Part shown: positions 8,160-14,000 of the stretch, piece after piece
Layout: every line of letters begins with the position of its first letter
Position numbering within the stretch: the stretch's first letter is position 1
Assembly (NCBI GenBank): GCA_034436235.1
Contig: DAOTWB010000086.1
Coordinates: 1 to 28,239 of the forward strand
DNA from: CP2-2F sp034436235
GTDB lineage: Bacteria > Chloroflexota > Anaerolineae > Aggregatilineales > UBA2796
DNA length: 28,239 nucleotides
Direction: 5' to 3'
Translations under genes and position numbers: made by a program
Notes under the pieces: model-generated
Seen by the model: only the letters and a program-made list of their open reading frames with translations
Database searches by the model: none
What the model was told of the DNA's origin: nothing

Positions 8160-9131
8160 TCATTTGCCGCCGCGCACGGCGAGCGCCGCCGCACCGATCA
8201 AGCTGACATCTTCGCCCAAAAGCGGCGGCACAATTTGCAGCTGCCAATCCGCGTACTGGTAGTAGGTCTCGTCTAGCACGTTCGCCTTGATGGCTTCCCA
8301 TGCAGGCGTCAGCAGCAGATCGCCTGCGCCTTCCGCTACACCGCCGCCCATGATGATGATCTCAGGATTGAACAGATGTAGCAAGCTCACAATGCCCAAG
8401 CCGATCAGCGTGCCTGCGCGCCGCAACAGCTCTAAGCCGAGCGCGTCGCCTTTGCGCGCCGCCTCGACCACGTGCCGCGTCTCAATTTGGCGCACGTCGC
8501 CGCCTGCCAGCGCTAGGATCGCCGATTGCCGTCCGCCGACGATCGCCACTTGCGCCTGCCGCGCGATGGCACCGCCTTGCGCTTCTTTTTCAAGCGTAGT
8601 GGCGCGCAGCTGTCCGCATTCGTAGACCAGCATGGCGAGATGTCCGCCTTCGGCACCGAAGCCGCGCCAGCCGACAATCGGCACGCCGTCCACAATGATG
8701 CCTGCGCCAATGCCTGTGCTGATCGTCAGATAGATGACGTGCTGAAAGCCTTTGCCTGCGCCGCGCTCATATTCTGCCAGCGCGGCAAGGTTTGCATCGT
8801 TGCCCAAGTAGACCGGCACCTCAAGCGCTTCTTCAAGACGGCGCTTGAGCGGCACATCGTGCCAGCCTGCCAAGTTGGGCGGTCGCGTGATGACGCCTGT
8901 CTTCAGGTCTATTGGACCGGGCGCCGAGACGCCGACGGCTGCCACACGCTCAGCGCCTGTCGCCCATACCGCACGCGCCTGTGCTACAATGCGTCCGATG
9001 ACTGCCTCAACGCCTTCTTCGTCAAGCGTGAGCGTCTCAGCTCGCGCCAAGCGTTCCAGTGCGGCGCTGAATTTGCCTGCGCGGATGCGCGTGCCACCTA
9101 AATCTATGCCGATGTAGACTTCTTCAGCCAT
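8160..9131 (-). CDS. ROK-family sugar kinase (glucokinase-like)
   Basis: A 323-aa ROK protein, probably phosphorylating glucose or another hexose/N-acetylhexosamine at the 6-position with ATP. It starts with the phosphate-1 motif GIDLGGTRIRAG; the catalytic base is the Asp in YLGNDANLAAL; STGIGAGII and GGGV further on are nucleotide-contact motifs, and GGHLAM carries the conserved His. There is no N-terminal helix-turn-helix, so it is a kinase rather than a NagC/XylR-type repressor. Odd point: the usual zinc-binding CxCGxxGCxE motif after that His is degraded to ECGQLRATTLE, with one Cys left. The ATG at 9131 has AAAGG 9 nt upstream, the same arrangement as for the phosphomannomutase. Substrate is not provable from sequence. 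Confidence 0.88.
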   Translation of the reverse strand: MAEEVYIGIDLGGTRIRAGKFSAALERLARAETLTLDEEGVEAVIGRIVAQARAVWATGAERVAAVGVSAPGPIDLKTGVITRPPNLAGWHDVPLKRRLEEALEVPVYLGNDANLAALAEYERGAGKGFQHVIYLTISTGIGAGIIVDGVPIVGWRGFGAEGGHLAMLVYECGQLRATTLEKEAQGGAIARQAQVAIVGGRQSAILALAGGDVRQIETRHVVEAARKGDALGLELLRRAGTLIGLGIVSLLHLFNPEIIIMGGGVAEGAGDLLLTPAWEAIKANVLDETYYQYADWQLQIVPPLLGEDVSLIGAAALAVRGGK

Positions 9132-9161
9132 GCTCGAATGCCTTTCAACGCAGTGAGAATG

Positions 9162-9187
9162 CCTGAGCGCCGATCTTATCGCTCAGG
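9162..9187. promoter_or_regulatory. Inverted repeat framing the ROK -10 box, candidate operator
   Basis: CCTGAGCG (9162-9169) and CGCTCAGG (9180-9187) form a perfect 8-bp inverted repeat with a 10-nt centre that contains the proposed -10 hexamer of the ROK promoter. With one bulged base the arms extend to TGCC/GGCA. The position suits a repressor site; a hairpin in the early leader is the alternative. Confidence 0.4.
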
Positions 9188-9201
9188 GCAATTTGAGACA
9201 A
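9173..9201 (-). promoter_or_regulatory. Candidate promoter of the ROK kinase
   Basis: On the minus strand TTGTCT (complement of 9196-9201), 17-nt spacer, TAAGAT (complement of 9173-9178). Each box matches 4 of 6 consensus bases with ideal spacing; it would give a leader of roughly 35 nt. Confidence 0.4.
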
Positions 9202-9212
9202 ACCAAGCTATC

Positions 9213-9243
9213 TTGACTCTAGCGAGCGCTGCTGAATTATGCT
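9213..9243 (+). promoter_or_regulatory. Candidate promoter for ctaA
   Basis: TTGACT at 9213-9218 (5/6) and TATGCT at 9238-9243 (4/6), spacer 19 nt, which is longer than ideal. Start site would be near 9250, about 50 nt before the ctaA ATG. Confidence 0.35.
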
Positions 9244-9259
9244 ATTTTCTAGGCTGTGG

Positions 9260-9279
9260 TTTGTGATGTAAAACACAAA
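9260..9279. promoter_or_regulatory. CRP/FNR-family-like palindrome upstream of ctaA
   Basis: TTTGTG-N8-CACAAA, perfect 6-bp arms. Within it TGTGA-N6-ACACA has exactly the half-site spacing of the CRP consensus TGTGA-N6-TCACA and differs from it at one base. It lies 22 nt before the ctaA start and downstream of the proposed promoter, a position suited to repression. Confidence 0.35.
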
Positions 9280-9301
9280 TTGAGCTAGATTCAGAGGCTG
9301 T

Positions 9302-10312
9302 ATGAGAGACTCAGCAAAAAATCTTGAGCCAACAGCGCGAGCGCGTCTTTTCCTGCGGATGACGCTCGGTGCAGTGGCGACGACGTTCCTGATGATCGTG
9401 ATTGGCGCAGTGACGCGCGTCACTGAGTCAGGCTATGGCTGCGGACCGTACTGGCCCTCGTGCAACGGCTTGCTGATCCCAGAATTCGAGAACATCGCTG
9501 TGGTGATCGAATACGGTCATCGCGTGTTTGCGCTGATCGTCGGCGTATTCGCCGTGAGCGTTGGCGTGATGGCATGGCGCAACTATCGCGCTCAGCCGCT
9601 CATCTTCGCGCCTGCCATGCTCGGTTTCGTCTTGTTCTTTGTGCAGAGCGCTATCGGCGCGCTGACCGTCGTGATTTACACGCACGCTGCACACTGGATC
9701 AGCGTGATGATCCATCTCGGCAACAGCATGTTCCTTTTGGCAGCCTTCATCGCCACTTACATCAACGCCAGGCGCTTGCTCTTGCCGCAGCCCGATGAAC
9801 GCACGCCGCGCTTCTACATTCCGCCGCTGCAATTGGCGCTGGCGACCATGCTCAGCTTCATGGTGGCGATGGTCGGCGCGGCAGTGGCAGGTCAGAATGC
9901 CACCAAAGCCTGCATCGGCTATCCGCTGTGCGGCGGCGAGCTTTTTCCGTTTTCGCAAGGTGCGCCGCAGATGGTGCATATGCTCCATCGCCTGATCGCA
10001 GGCGCGCTAGGCGTTCTGCTGCTGCTGCTGCTGTGGCAAGCGCGCGTTGATATCAACTTAGCGCTGCGTCGCACGCTGCAGAGCGCCTTCGCCATTTATC
10101 TCGCCCAAGCTGCGCTTGGCGCGACCATTGTGTTGATTGACGATCGAGATTGGCTGGTCATGGCGCGCTCGCTGCACGTCTTCTTCGCAGCGGCGACTTG
10201 GGCAGCCATGGTTGCAGCGAGTACATACGCATGGCTACAACGTTTGCCGAAAGACCGAGTGATCCTGAGCCGAGCGTCGGACGCGGCACGCTCCGCGACT
10301 ATGTCCAGTTAG
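9302..10312 (+). CDS. ctaA: Heme A synthase (CtaA/COX15 family)
   Basis: Oxidises the C8 methyl of heme O to the formyl group of heme A, the cofactor of aa3-type cytochrome oxidases. The 336-aa protein is an eight-helix membrane protein. In helix 2 Glu70 and His73 (IEYGHR) match the Glu-x-x-His pair of Bacillus CtaA; other heme-ligand positions are His138 (MIHLGN), His226/229 (MVHMLHR) and His292 (SLHVFF). Extracytoplasmic cysteine pairs Cys47/Cys54 (CGPYWPSC) and Cys204/Cys210 (CIGYPLC) match the loop-1 and loop-3 disulfides of the Bacillus type. Its last 27 codons overlap the start of ctaB, giving a polar tail after the final helix. First gene of ctaA-ctaB-cytochrome c. Confidence 0.93.
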   Translation: MRDSAKNLEPTARARLFLRMTLGAVATTFLMIVIGAVTRVTESGYGCGPYWPSCNGLLIPEFENIAVVIEYGHRVFALIVGVFAVSVGVMAWRNYRAQPLIFAPAMLGFVLFFVQSAIGALTVVIYTHAAHWISVMIHLGNSMFLLAAFIATYINARRLLLPQPDERTPRFYIPPLQLALATMLSFMVAMVGAAVAGQNATKACIGYPLCGGELFPFSQGAPQMVHMLHRLIAGALGVLLLLLLWQARVDINLALRRTLQSAFAIYLAQAALGATIVLIDDRDWLVMARSLHVFFAAATWAAMVAASTYAWLQRLPKDRVILSRASDAARSATMSS

Positions 10313-11145
10313 CCAAGCCGCGCATCGTCACGCTGCTGATCTTCACCACTGTCACAGCGATGGTGGTAGCAGCGCAAGGCAGAGCCATTCCACTGGTCAC
10401 CTTGTTGGCGACCGTGATCGGCGGCGCGCTAGCGGCTGCCGGCGCCAGCGCGCTCAACCAGTACATAGATCGCGACATGGACAAACAGATGTCGCGCACG
10501 AAGAACCGACCGATTCCTGCAGGGCGCATTGCGCCGCACTATGCGCTGATCTACGGCATCGCGCTGATAGCGGTCGCCGTGCTGATTCTTGGCGTTTTGG
10601 TGAACCTGCTGGCGGCGAGTCTGGCGTTGTTAGGCGCGCTCTATTACGTCGTGCTATATACGATCTTGCTCAAGCGCAACACGGTGCTGAATATCTTGAT
10701 CGGCGGCGGCGCGGGCGCGATTCCTGTCTTGGTCGGTTGGGCAGCAGTGAGCGGCACGCTTGAGCCGGGCGCTTTCGTGCTGTTCGCCATTGTTTTCTAC
10801 TGGACGCCGCCGCATAGCTGGGCGTTAGCGCTCTTGGTGAACGCGGATTACGCGCGCGCCAATGTGCCGATGATGCCTGTGGCGCGCGGCGCGGATGCAG
10901 CGCGTGTGCAGATACTGCTCTACTCACTGCAATTAGTAGCGCTTTCGCTCTTGCCTGTGCCGTTTCGGATCGCCGGTTGGTTCTACCTGATCGCAGCGCT
11001 CCTGCTTGGCGGCGGCATGATCTACGAGGCGGCGCGCCTGCTGGATCAGAAAAGCGGCGTCGCTGCCAAGCGCACCTATAAATATTCAACGTTCTACTTA
11101 GCGCTGCTATTCCTAGCGCTGATTGTAGATCAGCTCTTCCGATAG
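10231..11145 (+). CDS. ctaB: Protoheme IX farnesyltransferase (heme O synthase)
   Basis: Transfers farnesyl to protoheme IX to make heme O, the substrate of CtaA. A 304-aa UbiA-superfamily membrane protein with the prenyl-diphosphate motif NQYIDRDMD (Asn76, Asp80, Asp84) followed by MSRTKNRPIPAGRI, and the usual later loop around YTILLKRNTVLNI and FYWTPPHSWALAL. The start is not certain: the ATG at 10231 overlaps ctaA by 82 nt, an earlier ATG at 10150 would overlap more, and no ATG, GTG or TTG start lies closer to the conserved DYVQLAKPRI block. The long overlap suggests tight translational coupling with ctaA. Confidence 0.93.
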   Translation: MATTFAERPSDPEPSVGRGTLRDYVQLAKPRIVTLLIFTTVTAMVVAAQGRAIPLVTLLATVIGGALAAAGASALNQYIDRDMDKQMSRTKNRPIPAGRIAPHYALIYGIALIAVAVLILGVLVNLLAASLALLGALYYVVLYTILLKRNTVLNILIGGGAGAIPVLVGWAAVSGTLEPGAFVLFAIVFYWTPPHSWALALLVNADYARANVPMMPVARGADAARVQILLYSLQLVALSLLPVPFRIAGWFYLIAALLLGGGMIYEAARLLDQKSGVAAKRTYKYSTFYLALLFLALIVDQLFR

Positions 11146-11156
11146 AGGTGTGAAAA

Positions 11157-11630
11157 ATGTCTGAGAAAGTGCCGACACAAGTGCCGCGCCTTGCGCCACT
11201 CATCACGCTGCTCGGCGCAGGCTTAGTGATCGGCTTTGGAATCGCCTTTTTTGCCGTGCTGAGCAATGTGCCGAATCCACAGCGCTTGATGACGCCTGTG
11301 GTCGTTACAGTGTCGCCGCAGTTCACGGATAGCATCGAAGCGCGCGTCGCTGCCGCCGATCCGAGCAAAGGCGCGGCAATTTTTGAAAAATACGCCTGCA
11401 ACGCCTGTCATCGCGCTGAAGATGGCGTCGGTCCAGCGCTGACGGGCATGGGCAGACGCGCTGCGCTGCGCCGTCCGAATTACAGCGCCGCTGCTTATAT
11501 CTACGAATCGATCATCGAGCCGAATGCGTTCATCGTGCCTGACTACGCCAACATCATGGTCTCGAACTACAAGGCGAAGATTCCTGAAGTCGAGCTGTTC
11601 GACCTGATCGCGTGGCTTCTGCAACAGTAG
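11157..11630 (+). CDS. Membrane-anchored class I cytochrome c
   Basis: A 157-aa protein with an N-terminal membrane helix (about residues 14-36) that serves as uncleaved anchor or signal, and a single heme site CNACH (Cys81, Cys84, His85) in the extracytoplasmic domain. The tail IYESIIEPNAFIVPDYANIMVSNY, split as ESIIEPNAF and NIMVSNY, matches small Chloroflexota-type monoheme cytochromes in which the Met of a VMP motif is the sixth ligand; here Met134 is the candidate and the usual following Pro is Val. It ends with a helix IAWLLQQ typical of the family. Placed 11 nt after ctaB, it probably donates electrons to, or belongs with, the aa3 oxidase whose subunits lie outside the window. Confidence 0.9.
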   Translation: MSEKVPTQVPRLAPLITLLGAGLVIGFGIAFFAVLSNVPNPQRLMTPVVVTVSPQFTDSIEARVAAADPSKGAAIFEKYACNACHRAEDGVGPALTGMGRRAALRRPNYSAAAYIYESIIEPNAFIVPDYANIMVSNYKAKIPEVELFDLIAWLLQQ

Positions 11631-11639
11631 TCAGGCGTC

Positions 11640-12329
11640 TCAATCGGATGCATCCAAGTCGCGGTAGCGCTCAGAGCGCGGCTCGGCTGACGGCACGTCC
11701 TGCTTGCTGAGCTTCAGGCGCTCGCTGGCGACACGACTTGAGCTGACCTGACGCGTCGCGGCAAGGCTTGGACGGCGATAGAGAAACAAGCCGTAGAAGA
11801 TCATGCCAAAGGCGCTCAGCAGCAGCATGGCGATTAGCGCTGCGCTGATCGCCATGCCGAGTCGCACGCTCTGCGTCATCGGAATCACGGTCAGCGCGTC
11901 TTGTGGCAAGGCGTTGGCTTGCAGCGCACGATAGCGCGCGCCAAACTCATGCGTCACGCGCTCGCCTTGTTGCAGCACAAACGTGATCGCGCCGCTGTCC
12001 AGCACATACAGCGGACTGCTGACGTGCAAGGTATACTGCTGCGCGGGCAGATTCTCAAAGCAGTGAGGCTCGCCTTGCCACGCCACGTAATTCGCCACCA
12101 ACACATTCGAGGCGATCATCAGGTTGTAGCTGATCTCGGGCAGCGCTTCCTCGCCGAAGTCGCGCACGCCGTTCTGATTCGCGTCGTGATAGGCGAGCGC
12201 GCAGATCGTGCCTGTGTCAGATTGCGCATGACCAGCGGCAAACTGCAATGTCAGCAAGGCGAGCATCAAGAGCAGCCAATGCATCATGTAGAATATCTCT
12301 CGGCTCAGCACAGTTTTGATTTTGCTCAT
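11640..12329 (-). CDS. Secreted, C-terminally anchored protein with one SdrD-type B-like domain
   Basis: Not assignable to a function. From the ATG at 12329 (GAG about 4 nt upstream; ATGs at 12347 and near 12287 are alternatives) the protein has an N-terminal signal sequence with a Leu-rich core ending AAGHA-QS, then an Ig-like/prealbumin-like B domain whose start ICALAYHDANQNGVRD carries a DxNxNGxxDxxE calcium-type loop, as in SdrD B and Cna-type repeats. After the domain and a short linker comes one transmembrane helix (AALIAMLLLSAFGMIFYGLF) and a charged cytoplasmic tail of about 50 residues. The gene converges on the cytochrome c gene (stops 9 nt apart) and diverges from a glycosyltransferase. 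A cell-surface structural or adhesive role is possible but unproven. Confidence 0.8.
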   Translation of the reverse strand: MSKIKTVLSREIFYMMHWLLLMLALLTLQFAAGHAQSDTGTICALAYHDANQNGVRDFGEEALPEISYNLMIASNVLVANYVAWQGEPHCFENLPAQQYTLHVSSPLYVLDSGAITFVLQQGERVTHEFGARYRALQANALPQDALTVIPMTQSVRLGMAISAALIAMLLLSAFGMIFYGLFLYRRPSLAATRQVSSSRVASERLKLSKQDVPSAEPRSERYRDLDASD

Positions 12330-12398
12330 GATCTCACATTTTAACATGCGTACGCGCTTTCCGTCTCACAATTTTCGTACGCTTGGATGACGCTCGCG

Positions 12399-13502
12399 AT
12401 GCGCGTTTTGATGATCTGTAAAGCGTGCGTAGTCGGCATTTATCAGCGCAAGCTGGAAGAGATGGCGCGGCAAGCGCAGCTCGACCTGACTGTGCTTGTG
12501 CCGAGCGCTTGGCGCGATCCGAGCGGCGCGCAGCCGCTGGAGCGCGTCTACACGGACGGCTATCGGCTGGAAGTCGCGCCGATGCGCCTGAACGGCAACT
12601 TTCATCTGCACTTTTATCCAACGCTCGGTCGGCTGATGCGCCAAGTGCGTCCGCAAATCGTTCACATTGATGAAGAGCCGTATAATCTAGCGGCTTGGCA
12701 AGCGTTCTGGCAGGCGCGGCGCATCGGCGCGAAGGCGCTCTTCTTCAGCTGGCAGAACATTCTGCGCCGCTATCCGCCGCCGTTCTCGCTCGGCGAAGCG
12801 TGGCTGTTGCGCTGCGCTGATGGCGCCATCGCCGGCACGCAAAGCGCGGCAGACGTGCTGCGCAGCAAAGGCTGCCGCTTGCCGATCGCGATCATTCCGC
12901 AGTTTGGCGTCGATCCTGATCTTTTCAAGCCTGCTGATCGGCAGCCTGATAGCGTGATCTTTGGCTTCTGCGGACGGCTTGTGCCAGAAAAAGGCGCCGA
13001 TCTGCTGCTGCGCGCGGCGGCTAAAGTGCGCGATGCAGGTCACAGTTTGCAAGTGCGCATCGTCGGACAAGGCGCAGAGCGCGCCAATTTGGAACAGTTA
13101 GCGCAGTCGCTCGGCTTGCGCGATTGCGTCACATTTCTGGGACAAGTGCCTTCAACGCACATGCCGCGCCTGTACGCCGATCTGACCGCGCTCGTTGTGC
13201 CGTCTCGGACGCTGCCGAACTGGAAAGAACAATTCGGGCGCGTGATCGTCGAGGCGATGGCGAGCGGCGTGCCTGTGATCGGCGCGCGCAGCGGCGCGAT
13301 TCCTGACGTGATCGGCGACAGTGGATTGCTCTTCCCTGAAGGCGACGTGGACGCGCTTGCGACGCACATGGCGCGCCTGCTGACCGACTCAGCGTTGCGC
13401 GCTGCGCTCGCTCAAAAAGGCAGAGCGCGCGTCCTCGCGCACTTCACTCATGCGCAGGTCGCCGCACAGACGATCGCTTTTTACCGAGAGCTATTGCGGT
13501 AG
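12399..13502 (+). CDS. Glycosyltransferase family 4 (GT-B fold)
   Basis: A retaining glycosyltransferase of about 367 aa that likely transfers a sugar from a nucleotide-sugar to a lipid or glycan acceptor at the cytoplasmic face. The C-terminal half has the GT4 signatures: FGFCGRLVPEKGADLL (donor domain start), VRIVGQGAE, VTFLGQVP, and EQFGRVIVEAMASGVPVIG with the E-x7-E pair (Glu277 and Glu285 from this start). The N-terminal acceptor domain opens MRVLMICKACVVG, which is why the ATG at 12399 is preferred to that at 12387; neither has a clear ribosome site. It stands apart from other glycosyltransferases, and its 3' end overlaps the convergent lspA by 12 nt. Confidence 0.9.
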   Translation: MRVLMICKACVVGIYQRKLEEMARQAQLDLTVLVPSAWRDPSGAQPLERVYTDGYRLEVAPMRLNGNFHLHFYPTLGRLMRQVRPQIVHIDEEPYNLAAWQAFWQARRIGAKALFFSWQNILRRYPPPFSLGEAWLLRCADGAIAGTQSAADVLRSKGCRLPIAIIPQFGVDPDLFKPADRQPDSVIFGFCGRLVPEKGADLLLRAAAKVRDAGHSLQVRIVGQGAERANLEQLAQSLGLRDCVTFLGQVPSTHMPRLYADLTALVVPSRTLPNWKEQFGRVIVEAMASGVPVIGARSGAIPDVIGDSGLLFPEGDVDALATHMARLLTDSALRAALAQKGRARVLAHFTHAQVAAQTIAFYRELLR

Positions 13503-14000
13503 CTTTGAAGAATCCTCAGGCGCGCCGCGCTCGGCAGGCTTGCTGCGCCAGCTGAGCAGGAATAACAAGCCAATGCCGATCACAATCGCGTGATCGGCGA
13601 AGTTACTGACGTTCGCCAATACATTCGGTATGCGTACCAAAAACCAATCCACTACATAGCCAAGCGTCAGCCGATCCACAGCGTTGCCGCACGTGCCGCC
13701 TAGCACCAGACCAAGCGCGAAGCGCGTCAGCCTGCGCTCGCCTGCCATGCGCCGATAGAAGAGCAGAATGCCGACGATCATGGCAATGGCGATGATCAAG
13801 AACAGGTCGCCTGCTTGCGGCAGGATGCTGAAGGCCGCGCCTGTGTTCTGGCTGAAAGTTATGCCGAACACATCGCGCAACGGCGCAATTGGCGATAGCA
13901 CTTCGCCAAGCGCGAGATTGGCGCGGACCCAGTGCTTGGCGGCTTGATCGAGCGTCAAGACGACCAGCGCGGGCAGTAAAAGTGCCGCCCAAACTTTCAC
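13491..14000 (-). CDS. lspA: Lipoprotein signal peptidase (signal peptidase II)
   Basis: Membrane aspartyl protease that cleaves the signal peptide of prolipoproteins at the lipobox. The 169-aa protein has four predicted helices and the family boxes: LDQAAKHWV near the N-terminus, NTGAAFSILP, GGTCGNAVDRLTLGYVVDWF with the first catalytic Asp, and NFADHAIVIG with the second. The start is set by a GTG at 14000 whose bases overlap the TGA stop of the GH31 gene (GTGA), a classic coupling; the longer open frame to 14120 gives Arg-rich sequence unlike LspA. Third gene of a glycosidase operon, an unusual setting. Its stop lies inside the convergent GT4 gene. Confidence 0.93.
   Translation of the reverse strand: MKVWAALLLPALVVLTLDQAAKHWVRANLALGEVLSPIAPLRDVFGITFSQNTGAAFSILPQAGDLFLIIAIAMIVGILLFYRRMAGERRLTRFALGLVLGGTCGNAVDRLTLGYVVDWFLVRIPNVLANVSNFADHAIVIGIGLLFLLSWRSKPAERGAPEDSSKLPQ

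Noticed and set aside
11646..11655. Palindrome GGATGCATCC near the cytochrome c / SdrD junction
   Set aside because: It encodes the last residues of the SdrD-type protein, is too short for a terminator and has no T run.
12349..12382. Two CGTACGC copies in the gap between the SdrD-type gene and the GT4 gene
   Set aside because: CGTACG is common inside genes in this window (for example near 1033, 4587 and 20888), so the pair carries little information.
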